64,000 nt of DNA from Ancylobacter sp. SL191 (GTDB lineage Bacteria; Pseudomonadota; Alphaproteobacteria; Rhizobiales; Xanthobacteraceae), in assembly GCF_026625645.1 (NCBI RefSeq), contig NZ_CP113056.1, positions 806,001 to 870,000 of the forward strand, given 5' to 3'. Shown here piece by piece: positions 48,129 to 57,037 of the stretch (the stretch's first letter is position 1; each line of letters starts with the position of its first letter). The translations under genes and the position numbers were made by a program. A model generated the notes under the pieces. The model did no database searches. It saw only the letters and a program-made list of their open reading frames with translations, and had not been told where the DNA came from.

Positions 48129-49055
48129 TCAGGCGACGATCGCCGCCGGGCTGCGGAAGCGGGCGGCGAGGGCCTGCAGCACACCGACCTGGTCCTTCAG
48201 CTCGCGCCAGTGGCGCGGTTCCAGCTCCATAACCGCGACGGCGCCGGCGGGCGGCTGCACCGCCTCGATCACCGCGTCCCAGTCGATGGAACCCCAGCCG
48301 ATGGGAAGGTGCAGGTCGCCCTCGCCGAGCGCCACCGCTTCCGCCGGGTGGTAGGTCCACATCTCGGTCGGCCGGCCGAAGGAATCGTGCAGGTGGAAAT
48401 GCGCCACATAGGGCGCGAGCTGCGCCATCTCGGCGATCGGATCGAGCCGCGCATCGGTGCAGCGAATATAGCCGTGGCTGACGTCGAGCGTCGCCCGCAC
48501 CGCCGGATGCTCGATGGCCGACAATTCCCCGGCGAGCTTGGCCGGCGTCGCCGTCTCGCGCACGCCGCGAAAGCGGAAGATGTTCTCCACGCAGAGCAGC
48601 ACGCCAAGGCGCGCCGCGTGGTCACCCGCCCGCACCAGCGCCTCGCGCTGGCGGGAATAGGCAACCTCGACATCGTCGGCCGGGTCCGAGACATGGCCGG
48701 TGTGCATCACGAGATGATGCGCGCCGATGGCGGCGGCGATCTCGATATTGGCGGCCAGCACCGCCTCATGGCGCGGCAGGCGCTCGGGAATGTCCATCAG
48801 GTTGATGGCGAGCGTGCCATGCATGGAATAAGCGAGCCTGCGGCCGGCGAGGGCGCGCACCAGGTCGTCCAGCCGGTTGGTCAGCAGGCGGCCGCCGACG
48901 ATGAGGTGCCAGGCATAGGCCGGGAGTTCCACCAGATCGACGCCGAGGGCCTCGGCCTCGTCGAGATGCGCACCGAGATCGTCGAACTCGGGGCTGCCTT
49001 CGAGGATCGAATAGCCGCTGGCGCGGATGGGGGAGGCCGGCATATGCATCTGCAT
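48129..49055 (-). CDS. TIM-barrel sugar phosphate isomerase/epimerase family
   Basis: Protein of 308 residues of the xylose-isomerase-like TIM-barrel (AP endonuclease 2) superfamily. Metal-type motifs are VMHTGHVSD, LLCVENIFRF, TLDVSHGYI, HFHLHDSFGRP and VAVMELEPRHW, which together provide the Glu, Asp and His ligands of this fold. Members isomerise or epimerise sugars or inosose; none can be selected here. The ATG at 49055 follows AAGGA. It lies between the HlyD pair and a VOC gene. Confidence 0.85.
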   Translation of the reverse strand: MQMHMPASPIRASGYSILEGSPEFDDLGAHLDEAEALGVDLVELPAYAWHLIVGGRLLTNRLDDLVRALAGRRLAYSMHGTLAINLMDIPERLPRHEAVLAANIEIAAAIGAHHLVMHTGHVSDPADDVEVAYSRQREALVRAGDHAARLGVLLCVENIFRFRGVRETATPAKLAGELSAIEHPAVRATLDVSHGYIRCTDARLDPIAEMAQLAPYVAHFHLHDSFGRPTEMWTYHPAEAVALGEGDLHLPIGWGSIDWDAVIEAVQPPAGAVAVMELEPRHWRELKDQVGVLQALAARFRSPAAIVA

Positions 49056-49218
49056 GCGTCGCTGTTCCTTCGACGGGGGCCCGCAAGGGCCGTGGGGCGG
49101 TAACGACGGAAGCAACCCTGAGGGGCCGCGCCCGTTCACGCTTGCGCCCGTTTTATGGCACACGCATTACACTGTGCCGAATCCGGCGTGTCGCCAGTAG
49201 CTTAGCCGGCATCACGGC

Positions 49219-49605
49219 TCACATGCGCGGCGTCATCCAGGCGAGAAACGCCCCGCCCGAATCACGCACAATGCCGATTCGCCCGACACCCGCCACGTCG
49301 AAGCCCGGCCGGATGATGCTGCCGCCGGCCGCCTCCACCTTGGCGAGCCGCGCATCGACATCATCCACCGCCACATAGGTCATCCAGTGATCGGGAATGC
49401 CGGCGAACTCGGCCGCCGCCAGCGTGAAGATGCCGCCGATGCGGCGCTCACCCTGGGTGATGATGGTGTAGTCGGCGCCGCCTTCCATCGGCATCGCCTC
49501 GAAGGTCCAGCCGAGGGTTTCCGCATAGAACGCCTTGGCCTTTTCCGGGTCGTGCGTGTTCAGCTCATTCCAGATGAAGCTGCCATGTTCGGGTTGGTTC
49601 GCCAT
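49219..49605 (-). CDS. VOC family protein
   Basis: Vicinal oxygen chelate (glyoxalase/bleomycin resistance) fold of 128 residues with two beta-alpha-beta-beta-beta units: SFIWNELNTHDPEKAKAFYAETLGW at the start and WMTYVAVDDVDARLAKVEAAGG in the second. The metal-ligand pattern is partial, so the function may be non-catalytic binding. The ATG follows GGAGG at a good distance. It is divergent from the GST gene, with an inverted repeat in between. Confidence 0.87.
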   Translation of the reverse strand: MANQPEHGSFIWNELNTHDPEKAKAFYAETLGWTFEAMPMEGGADYTIITQGERRIGGIFTLAAAEFAGIPDHWMTYVAVDDVDARLAKVEAAGGSIIRPGFDVAGVGRIGIVRDSGGAFLAWMTPRM

Positions 49606-49758
49606 TGGAGCCTCCTGAGAGCCTCACAAGCAAGGCTCTTACCGCCGCGCGCTCGGGGTGCGCCGGTGAAAACACCGCCGGCGCGTTAACGATCCTTACA
49701 CCGTGCCACGAAAAATGCATGAACCTTACCCTGCGCACGGGCGGGGCGGGGTGCCATG

Positions 49759-49791
49759 TTGACGCCGCGATAACTTGCGATGAGGCGTCAA
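49759..49791. promoter_or_regulatory. Inverted repeat in the VOC-GST divergent region
   Basis: TTGACGCC (49759-49766) and GGCGTCAA (49784-49791) are perfect inverted 8-mers 17 bases apart. It lies 63 bases before the GST start and 154 bases before the VOC start. A -35-like TTGAC overlaps the left arm. It may be an operator. Confidence 0.45.
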
Positions 49792-49854
49792 CCCTTCTAG
49801 ATCGGTCCTTCAGGCGGCGCCGTCGTCGGGGCGCGCCGAGGCTTTTCCCGGACA

Positions 49855-50544
49855 ATGCAGCTTTATCATCATCCCTTCTGCGCGCATTCGCGCCTCGTCC
49901 GCCTCGCTCTCGGGGAGATGGGGATCGCGCCTGTGCTGATCGAAGAGCGGGCCTGGGAGCGCCGCCCCGAGTTCCTGATGCTCGACCCGGCCGGCGCCAC
50001 GCCGGTGCTGGTGGAGGATGACGGCCTCGTCGTGCCGGGCGTCGACGCCATCAGCGAATATATCGACGAGACGCGCGGCCACGCCATGGGCGACCGCCGG
50101 CTGCTGCCGCCGGACATCTATGCCCGCGTCGAGGTGCGCCGCCTCGCCTCCTGGTTCAACCACAAATTCTACACCGAGGTGTCCGAGCCGCTGGTGCGCG
50201 AGAAGGTGTACAAGCGCTACATGCCGCGCGAGCTCGGTGGCGGGCCGCCGGACATGGCGGTGATCCGCGCGGCGCGGGCCAATATCCGCTATCATCTGCA
50301 ATATATCGGCTGGCTGCTGAAATCGCGGAACTGGCTGGCGGGCGAGCGCATGAGCTATGCCGACCTTGCCGCCGCCGCGCATATCTCCTGCGTCGACTAT
50401 CTGGGCGACGTGCCGTGGGACGAGGATGAGGGAGCGAAGATCTGGTACGCGCGCATCAAGTCGCGTCCGGCCTTCCGGCCGCTGCTCGCCGTGACCATGG
50501 CGGGGATGCCGCCGGCGCTGTGCTACGCGGATCTCGACTTCTAG
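49855..50544 (+). CDS. Glutathione S-transferase family protein
   Basis: GST of 229 residues. The thioredoxin-like N-terminal domain starts LYHHPFCAHSRLVRLALGEMG, in which Ser after Cys may be catalytic, followed by PAGATPVLVEDDGLVVPGVDAI with the cis-Pro loop. The helical C-terminal domain has GERMSYADLAAAAHISCVDYLGDV with the family Asp. The class cannot be defined by eye. The end overlaps queG by 25 bases, indicating joint transcription. Confidence 0.9.
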   Translation: MQLYHHPFCAHSRLVRLALGEMGIAPVLIEERAWERRPEFLMLDPAGATPVLVEDDGLVVPGVDAISEYIDETRGHAMGDRRLLPPDIYARVEVRRLASWFNHKFYTEVSEPLVREKVYKRYMPRELGGGPPDMAVIRAARANIRYHLQYIGWLLKSRNWLAGERMSYADLAAAAHISCVDYLGDVPWDEDEGAKIWYARIKSRPAFRPLLAVTMAGMPPALCYADLDF

Positions 50545-51686
50545 ACCCGGCCGCCGCCAAGGCGCTCATCGCTGCCCTCGCCCGCGAGGAAGGCTTCGAC
50601 GCCATCGGTGTCGCCGCGCCCGATTCGATCCCCGAGGCCGCCCCCCGCCTCCAGCATTGGATCGCGCAGGGCCGTCATGGCGATATGGACTGGATGCCGG
50701 AGACGGCGGAGCGCCGCGCCTCCCCCGCCCATCTGTGGCCGGAGGTGCGCGCCGTGGTCATGCTCGGCCTCAATTACGGGCCGGACGAGGATCCCCGTGC
50801 CGTGCTGGCCGACCGCTCGACCGGTGCGATCTCGGTCTATGCGCGCGGCGACGATTATCACGAGCTGATCAAGGGCAAGCTCAAGCGCATCTGCTCGCGC
50901 TTCGTGCCGCGCGCCGGCGGGCCGGAGGCCGTCGCGGTGAAAGTGTTCGTCGATACCGCCCCCTTGATGGAAAAGCCGCTGGCGCAGGCCGCCGGGCTCG
51001 GCTGGCAGGGCAAGCACACCAATCTTGTCTCGCGGGCGAAAGGCTCCTGGCTGTTCCTTGCCGCCATCGCCACCACGCTGCCGCTGCCGCCGGACACGCC
51101 CGAGATCGACCATTGCGGCTCCTGCCGCGCCTGTCTCGACGCCTGCCCGACGGGCGCGTTTCCCGCGCCCTACCAGATCGACGCCCGGCGCTGCGTCTCC
51201 TACCTCACCATCGAGCATCGCGGACCGATCCCGCAGGAGCTGCGCGCGGGCATCGGCAACCGCATCTATGGCTGCGACGACTGCCTCGCCGCCTGCCCGT
51301 GGAACAAGTTCGCGCAGGCCGGCCACGAGGCGCGCCTCGCCGCCCGCGACGAGAACCGCGCGCCGCCGCTCGCCGAACTGGCGGGGCTGGACGATGCCGC
51401 CTTTCGCGCGCGCTTCACCAAGAGCCCGATCAAGCGCACCGGGCGCACCCGCTTCCTGCGCAATGTGCTGATCGCCATCGGCAATTCCGGGGACGCGACG
51501 CTTGTTCCGGCAGCGGAACGACTGCTCGACGATCCCGCCCCGCTCATTCGCGGCGCGGCGGTGTGGGCGCTGGCGCGGCTGCTTGACGCCGACGCCTTCG
51601 CCCGTCATGCCGCACGCCATGCCGGGGAGCCCGACGCCGAGGTGCGGGCCGAATGGCACACCGCCTCCCTGCCGCCCGCCGCCTAA
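50520..51686 (+). CDS. queG: Epoxyqueuosine reductase
   Basis: QueG of 388 residues reduces epoxyqueuosine in tRNA to queuosine with cobalamin and two [4Fe-4S] clusters. The ferredoxin motifs are CGSCRACLDACPTGA and CDDCLAACPWN with CVSYLTIEHRGPIP between; the N-terminal part has KVFVDTAPLMEKPLAQAAGLGWQGKH (part VDTAPLMEKPLA). A HEAT-like tail (AAVWALARLLDAD) closes it. The GTG at 50520 lies inside the GST gene; no later start retains the N-terminal helix with equal fit. Confidence 0.93.
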   Translation: MLRGSRLLDPAAAKALIAALAREEGFDAIGVAAPDSIPEAAPRLQHWIAQGRHGDMDWMPETAERRASPAHLWPEVRAVVMLGLNYGPDEDPRAVLADRSTGAISVYARGDDYHELIKGKLKRICSRFVPRAGGPEAVAVKVFVDTAPLMEKPLAQAAGLGWQGKHTNLVSRAKGSWLFLAAIATTLPLPPDTPEIDHCGSCRACLDACPTGAFPAPYQIDARRCVSYLTIEHRGPIPQELRAGIGNRIYGCDDCLAACPWNKFAQAGHEARLAARDENRAPPLAELAGLDDAAFRARFTKSPIKRTGRTRFLRNVLIAIGNSGDATLVPAAERLLDDPAPLIRGAAVWALARLLDADAFARHAARHAGEPDAEVRAEWHTASLPPAA

Positions 51687-51697
51687 CGGACGCTCGC

Positions 51698-52579
51698 ATG
51701 ACCACGCTTCTCTGCCTCGGCTATGGCTATTGCGCCCGGCATCTCGTCGCCCGGCACGGGGCGTCCTTCGCCCGGATCCTCGGCACCGCCCGCGCGCCCC
51801 GGTTTGAGCCGGGCGTGGACATGCTCGCCTTCGACGGTGTGCCGAGCGATGAGCTGCGCGCGGCGCTGGAGACAGCCGATATCGTGCTCGCCTCCGCCGC
51901 GCCGGGCGAGGCAGGCGACCCCTTTCTCGGCCCGCTCGGCCCCGGCCTCGCCGCCGCGCGCCGAAAAGGCCCGCTGATCTATCTCTCAACCATCGGCGTG
52001 CATGGCGACAGCGGCGGCGCCTGGATCGACGAGGACGCCCCGCTCGACGCGGAAGCCCCGCGCGCGCGGCGGCGCGTGGCGGCGGAGGCGGCGTGGCGGG
52101 AGACGGGGCAGGCGGCTGGTCGTCCGGTCGCCATTCTGCGTCTCGGCGGCATTTACGGACCCGGGCGCAACGCGCTGCTCGACATCCGGGCCGGCACTGC
52201 CCGCTGCATCGAGCGGCCGGGCCAGGTGTTCAACCGCATTCATGTCGCCGATATCGCCGGGGCCATCCATGCGGTGGCGACGCAGGGTTTTGACGGCGTG
52301 GTGAATGTGGTGGACGACGAGCCCTCGCCTTCCTGCGCCCCGGTGCGCTTCGCCGCCGGGCTGCTGGGGGTGGAACCGCCGCCCGCCGTCCCCTTCGAGA
52401 TTGCGGCGGCCACCATGTCGCCCATGGCGCTGTCGTTCTGGGCGGATAACCGACGGGTGCGCAACGACCGGCTGCACGCGCTGATCGGCGGGGCTCTCAC
52501 TTACCCGACCTATCGCGAGGGGCTCACCGCCCTGCTGGCCGAGGGCGAAGGTCGCGCCGCGCCCCGTCAGCCCGGCTGA
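51698..52579 (+). CDS. NAD-dependent epimerase/dehydratase-like protein (YeeZ-type)
   Basis: Rossmann protein of 293 residues. The N-terminal CLGYGYCARHLV is an unusual G-x-G-x-x-A nucleotide loop, LIYLSTIGVHGDSGGAW and ILRLGGIYGPGRNAL are extended-SDR motifs, and the FNRIHVADIAGAIHA segment is typical of YeeZ-like epimerases. The catalytic Tyr-x3-Lys is not obvious, so a reductase activity is doubtful. The gene overlaps the convergent TetR gene by 13 bases. Confidence 0.82.
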   Translation: MTTLLCLGYGYCARHLVARHGASFARILGTARAPRFEPGVDMLAFDGVPSDELRAALETADIVLASAAPGEAGDPFLGPLGPGLAAARRKGPLIYLSTIGVHGDSGGAWIDEDAPLDAEAPRARRRVAAEAAWRETGQAAGRPVAILRLGGIYGPGRNALLDIRAGTARCIERPGQVFNRIHVADIAGAIHAVATQGFDGVVNVVDDEPSPSCAPVRFAAGLLGVEPPPAVPFEIAAATMSPMALSFWADNRRVRNDRLHALIGGALTYPTYREGLTALLAEGEGRAAPRQPG

Positions 52580-53313
52580 TCGCTCGGGCAGCGCCGCGGC
52601 GCATAGGCGCGCAGGAAGGCCCCGACCGTGAAGTTCACCACCCGTTCGATCTCCTCATCCGAGGCGGAAATGCCGCAGAAGAAGGCCGGCAGCACGATGC
52701 GCGCATGGCAGCCGATGACGAACTGCCAGGAGGCGAGGTCCACATCGTCGATCGCCAGTTCGCCGGCGGCGATCTTGGCCCGCAGCCACTCGGAGAGCAG
52801 CGCCACCGCCCGCTCCTGCGCCGAGGCGTAGTAGAGCCGGCCGATCTGCGGCAGCTTTTCCGCCACGCCGATCACCATGCGCACCGTGGCGACATTGGCC
52901 GGCTGGATCATGGCGCGGATGTAGCGATGGCTCAGCGCCACCAGCGCCGCCTGCACGTCCTCGTTGGGGTCGAGCACGAAGCAGTGTTCGGCCGTCTGCT
53001 CGGACTGCTCGCGCACCAGAGCCGCGAACAGCTCTTCCTTGGAGGGGAAATAGACGTAGAGCGTGCCCTTGGAGACACCCGCCGCGCGGGCAATCTCACC
53101 CATGCTGGCGCCGTCGAACCCCTGCGCCAGGAAAACCTCGCGGGCGCCGTTCAGGATCTGCCGCGACTTGTCGCGCCCCTGCGGAACCGGCGCGGCGCAG
53201 CGCGGCGGGTCACAGGCGATGATCGGCGAAAGGGTGGGAAACACGTTCACGAGGCAGACCTGACTAAGCGCAAAACAACCGGAAAAAGGTTCAAAGTGCG
53301 ATTGCGACACCAT
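52567..53313 (-). CDS. TetR/AcrR family transcriptional regulator
   Basis: Regulator of about 248 residues. The DNA-binding helix-turn-helix is GASMGEIARAAGVSKGTLYVYFPSKEELF (parts MGEIARAAGVSKGTLY and YFPSKEELF), preceded by RQILNGAREVFLAQGFDG. The C-terminal part with FCGISASDEEIERVVNF is the ligand domain. Around 40 residues precede the HTH, more than usual, and the start is unsure; ATG 53313 or a later GTG may be used. It has a near-perfect palindromic site upstream (53367-53381) and probably regulates itself. Confidence 0.85.
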   Translation of the reverse strand: MVSQSHFEPFSGCFALSQVCLVNVFPTLSPIIACDPPRCAAPVPQGRDKSRQILNGAREVFLAQGFDGASMGEIARAAGVSKGTLYVYFPSKEELFAALVREQSEQTAEHCFVLDPNEDVQAALVALSHRYIRAMIQPANVATVRMVIGVAEKLPQIGRLYYASAQERAVALLSEWLRAKIAAGELAIDDVDLASWQFVIGCHARIVLPAFFCGISASDEEIERVVNFTVGAFLRAYAPRRCPSDQPG

Positions 53314-53366
53314 GCCACGAAGCGCCCCTCCTCCCAAGCGCCAGATCGCTTGGCCGAAAGTTTTTG

Positions 53367-53381
53367 ACCGAACCGTTCAGT
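53367..53381. promoter_or_regulatory. Candidate TetR operator
   Basis: ACCGAAC-C-GTTCAGT, in which six of seven arm positions are complementary. Such ACTGAACGGTTCAGT-like sites are bound by AcrR-type regulators. It is 54 bases upstream of the tetR start chosen here. Confidence 0.6.
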
Positions 53382-53808
53382 TTTGCTTGCCGACATCCCG
53401 CGCTGTGGGTAGAACGTTGCTCAGCCGCGGCGCTGGCTGAAGGTCCCCGCAAGCCTTCATCAAAGCCGGCACCGATGGTCGAGGGAGGAGGGTTAATTCC
53501 GCCCCCCAATCCTCCTCCCTCAGCCTCTCCGCCGGTGCCCCCGCACCGGCCTGCGGTCCAATGGCCCCTGTGCGGGCGCAAGTTGCGCCGCACATTCCGC
53601 CGGGATCGAGCGATCGGGTGGCCGTCGTATCGAGGCTCCCCCTTGGCGCGCGGACCAGAGCGGGGTAATGCTGCGCTGCCGTGCCCCGGCCGGTCTGCGC
53701 GATTGCGGAGCCTCATGACGTTTATATTCCCTGTTCGCCGACGGCATGGCCGCGCTGCGCGCCCGGCATTGGATGCGTGCGTCCGCGCGCAGGCGGCTCA
53801 TCCCCGTC
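53382..53808. other. 427-base gap without a recognisable gene
   Basis: Between the operator and kup. An open frame on the plus strand (Pro/Arg-rich, PPPNPPPSASPPVPPHRP) does not look like a protein, and no repeat of families A-C is present. It may hold the kup promoter and leader. Confidence 0.5.
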
Positions 53809-55692
53809 ATGGCTAGCCCCGCCGCAACGACCGGGCGAACCTTGCCGCTCGCTGCCGAGCTGGCCGCGCTGGGCGTGGTGTTCGGCGATATCGGCACCAG
53901 CCCGCTCTACGCCTTCAAGCAGGGCCTGATCGCCGTCGGCGGCGCGGCGGTGACGGATGCCGAGGTGCTCGGCCTGCTCTCGCTGGTGACCTGGGCGATC
54001 ATCCTGTCGATCACCATCAAATATGTCTCGCTGGTGCTGCGCGCGGACAATGACGGGGAAGGCGGCATTCTCGCTCTGGTGACGCTGCTCGATCTCCATC
54101 GCAGCGCGACCGGCAAGCGGCTCTTCCTGCTGATCGCCGGCCTCATCGGCGCCGCCATGCTGATCGGCGACGGCGTGCTGACCCCGGCCATGTCGGTGCT
54201 CTCCGCCATCGAGGGGCTCGAGGTCATCGCCCCCGCGCTCGACCACTGGATCGTCGCCGTCACCGTGCTGGTGATCCTGCTGGTGTTCTTCTCCCAGCGG
54301 GCCGGCACCGAACGCATCGGCACCTTCTACGGGCCGGTCATGCTGCTCTGGTTCGGCTCGCTCGCGGCGCTCGGCGTGTACGGCATCCTGCAGGCGCCGC
54401 AGGTGCTGTGGGCGCTCGATCCGCGCCACGGCATCGCCCTGATCAACGATCACATCTGGTTCGCCGGCGCCGTGCTGGGCGCCACCTTCCTCGCCATCAC
54501 CGGCGGCGAGGCGCTCTATGCCGATCTCGGTCATTTCGGGCGCAAGGTCATCACCCGTGCCTGGCTGCTGGTCGCCATGCCGGCGCTGCTGCTCAATTAT
54601 TACGGCCAGGGCGCCATCGTGCTGGTGAACCGCGACGCGGTGCGCAACCCGTTCTACGACCTGTCGCCCGACCTGTTCGACGTGCCGCTGCTGATCCTCG
54701 CCACGGCGGCGACGGTGATCGCCTCGCAGGCCATCATCACCGGCGTGTTTTCGCTGGCCAAGCAGGCCATCGAACTGGGCTACCTGCCGCCGATGCGCAT
54801 CCGCTACACCAGCGAACACAACGACCAGCACATCTATGTCGGCCGGCTGAACTGGATCATGATGGTCGCCTGCGCGCTGATCGTCATCTCTTTCGGCTCG
54901 TCGGACCGGCTGGCCTCGGCCTATGGCATCGCGGTCGCCATGGCGATGGTCTCGACCACCATCCTGTTCGTCGCCTATGTGCGGCGCAGCTGGCACTGGC
55001 CGCTGCCGGTGCTCATCGTGCTCGCCGGCGGCCTTCTGGCCATCGACCTGTCCTTCGCCGCTGCCAATCTCACCAAGCTGCATGATGGCGGCTGGCTGCC
55101 GGTGACCATCGCCGCCATCGTGCTCATCATCATGGTGTCGTGGCGGCGTGGGCTGGAGGGGCTGGGCATTCAGCAGCGCCGCTTCACCGAGCCACTTGAC
55201 GCCTTCATCGCCCGCGGCCGCCCGCCGGCCTGCGCGATCAGCCCGCGCACCGCCATCTTCCTGTCGCGCGGCGGGGCGGTGACGCCGGTCGCGCTCGGCC
55301 GGGTGTCGGACCTGCTGAACGTTCAGTTCGAGCGATCCGTCATCGTCTCGGTCTGGATCGCCTCGCGCCCGCGCGTGCCGGTGGACGAGCGCGTGCGGGT
55401 GCTGCCGCTCGACCCGTTCCATGTGCGGGTGGATGTGCGCTTCGGCTATATGCAGCAGATCGACGTGCCGGCGGTGCTCGGCCCGGCGCTCTACGCGCAG
55501 GGCATCGACCCCGACGAGGCGGTCTATGTCATCGGCCATGAGCGCATCATCCCGCCGGAGGACATACGCGGCGTACGCGACGTGCTGGCCCATGTCTTCG
55601 CCTTCCTGGCGCGCAACGCCGAACGCTCGGTGGACCGCTTCGGGCTGCCGCGCCCGCGTACCATCGAAATCGGCTACCCTGTTCGGTTGTGA
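53809..55692 (+). CDS. kup: Potassium transport system protein Kup
   Basis: KUP/HAK/KT family K+/H+ symporter of 627 residues with about 12 hydrophobic segments. ALGVVFGDIGTSPLYAFKQ near the N-terminus is the family signature, GGILALVTL and TGGEALYADLGHFG are further conserved parts, and the C-terminal 150 residues form the cytoplasmic domain (PRTAIFLSRGGAVTPVAL). The ATG at 53809 gives the typical start (MASPAATTG); an in-frame codon at 53746 lies in the leader. It takes up potassium at low cost under limitation or acid stress. Confidence 0.95.
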   Translation: MASPAATTGRTLPLAAELAALGVVFGDIGTSPLYAFKQGLIAVGGAAVTDAEVLGLLSLVTWAIILSITIKYVSLVLRADNDGEGGILALVTLLDLHRSATGKRLFLLIAGLIGAAMLIGDGVLTPAMSVLSAIEGLEVIAPALDHWIVAVTVLVILLVFFSQRAGTERIGTFYGPVMLLWFGSLAALGVYGILQAPQVLWALDPRHGIALINDHIWFAGAVLGATFLAITGGEALYADLGHFGRKVITRAWLLVAMPALLLNYYGQGAIVLVNRDAVRNPFYDLSPDLFDVPLLILATAATVIASQAIITGVFSLAKQAIELGYLPPMRIRYTSEHNDQHIYVGRLNWIMMVACALIVISFGSSDRLASAYGIAVAMAMVSTTILFVAYVRRSWHWPLPVLIVLAGGLLAIDLSFAAANLTKLHDGGWLPVTIAAIVLIIMVSWRRGLEGLGIQQRRFTEPLDAFIARGRPPACAISPRTAIFLSRGGAVTPVALGRVSDLLNVQFERSVIVSVWIASRPRVPVDERVRVLPLDPFHVRVDVRFGYMQQIDVPAVLGPALYAQGIDPDEAVYVIGHERIIPPEDIRGVRDVLAHVFAFLARNAERSVDRFGLPRPRTIEIGYPVRL

Positions 55693-55954
55693 CGCGCGGA
55701 GCCATCAGGCCCGGGCAATCCGGCGCGAAGGCATCGGGCTTGGGCGATCACGCTGGCGCGAGCAGGGGCGCGCCGCCACGCCGTCGCCCCCATCTGTCCG
55801 CACAAGCCGCACGCCGCGTGGCCGTCATACCCCCGCCCATGCCGACATGCGGTAATGCGCCGCCCGGGCGCCTAAGCGGTTTCGCCCGGCCCTCGGGTCT
55901 GATAGGGCTGCGGCCAACCACCACGAACGCGGCAAAGATGATGGTGAGCGAGCG

Positions 55955-57028
55955 ATGAAGGGGCTTAAGGCCATACTCGGATGGCTGCGCGGGCATTTGG
56001 GTTGGCACACGCTCGGCGTGGTCGCCAGTCTCGTCATCATCGGTATCGCTGCCGTGGTGCTCTACGAGATGCTCCGCAACATCCGTCCGGCCGAGGTGCT
56101 GGACGCGCTCACGGACACCGATCCGTGGCGGGTGGCGCTGGCTGCGCTGTTCGTGGCGGCGGCCTATTTCACCCTGACCTTCTATGACTGGTTCGCCCTG
56201 CGCACCATCGGCAAGCCGCATGTGCCCTACCGCACGGCGGCGCTCGCGTCCTTCACCTCCTATTCCATCGGCCATAATATCGGCTTCTCCGCCTTCACCG
56301 GTGGCACGGTGCGCTACCGCATCTATTCGGCGCACGGTCTCGGCGCGGTGGATGTGGCCAAGCTCTGCTTCGTCACCGGCCTCACCTTCTGGCTCGGCAA
56401 TATCGCCATGCTCGGGCTCGGCATCACCGTCGAGCCCTGGGCGGCGAGCGCGGTCGACCAGCTTCCGGCCTGGATCAACCGTCTGATCGGCATCGGCCTG
56501 CTGGCCGGCCTTGCCGCCTATGTCGTCTGGGTCGGGCTGAAGCCGCGCCGCATCGGTGTCGGGCAGGGCCACTGGACGGTCACCCTGCCCGGCTGGAAGC
56601 TGACGCTGCTGCAGATCTGCATCGGCATCATCGACTTGGCCTTCTGCGCGGCGGCGATGTATGTGCTGATGCCGCAGACGCCCTATATCGACCCGATCGC
56701 GCTCGGCGTCGTCTTCATCTCGGCGACCCTGCTCGGCTTCGCCAGCCACGCGCCGGGCGGGCTCGGCGTGTTCGACGCGGCGATGCTGGTGGCGCTGTCG
56801 CAGTTCGAGACCGAGGCGCTGCTCGGCGCGCTGCTGCTGCTGCGCCTGCTCTATTATGTGACGCCCTTCGCGCTCGCCCTGGTCATTCTCGGTATTCGCG
56901 AGCTGCTGATGAGCCGGCGCAAGCGCCGCATTCCCCCACCCGCCGTATCGGTCGATCCGCTGGCCGAGCCGCCGGTGCTGGAACCCGAGGCGGCCGAGCC
57001 CGCGCCGCGCCGCGTGCTGAACGGCTGA
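55955..57028 (+). CDS. Lysylphosphatidylglycerol synthase transmembrane-like protein
   Basis: Membrane protein of 357 residues with about eight hydrophobic segments, similar to the N-terminal flippase part of MprF (UPF0104/AglD type). SYSIGHNIGFSAFTGGTVRYRIY and FASHAPGGLGVFDAAML are the family motifs. It lacks the soluble synthase domain, so lipid flipping or another glycolipid step is more likely than aminoacylation. A Pro/Glu-rich tail (SVDPLAEPPVLEPEAAEP) is at the C-terminus. The 262-base gap before it holds nothing recognised. Confidence 0.85.
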   Translation: MKGLKAILGWLRGHLGWHTLGVVASLVIIGIAAVVLYEMLRNIRPAEVLDALTDTDPWRVALAALFVAAAYFTLTFYDWFALRTIGKPHVPYRTAALASFTSYSIGHNIGFSAFTGGTVRYRIYSAHGLGAVDVAKLCFVTGLTFWLGNIAMLGLGITVEPWAASAVDQLPAWINRLIGIGLLAGLAAYVVWVGLKPRRIGVGQGHWTVTLPGWKLTLLQICIGIIDLAFCAAAMYVLMPQTPYIDPIALGVVFISATLLGFASHAPGGLGVFDAAMLVALSQFETEALLGALLLLRLLYYVTPFALALVILGIRELLMSRRKRRIPPPAVSVDPLAEPPVLEPEAAEPAPRRVLNG

Positions 57029-57037
57029 TACTGAAAA

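Noticed and set aside
53364..53816. 150-residue Pro/Arg-rich frame between tetR and kup
   Set aside because: No ribosome site, no codon bias like the neighbours, low-complexity translation.
53722..55593. 623-residue open frame opposite kup
   Set aside because: Shadow of kup with extreme Asp/His/Gln/Arg composition.
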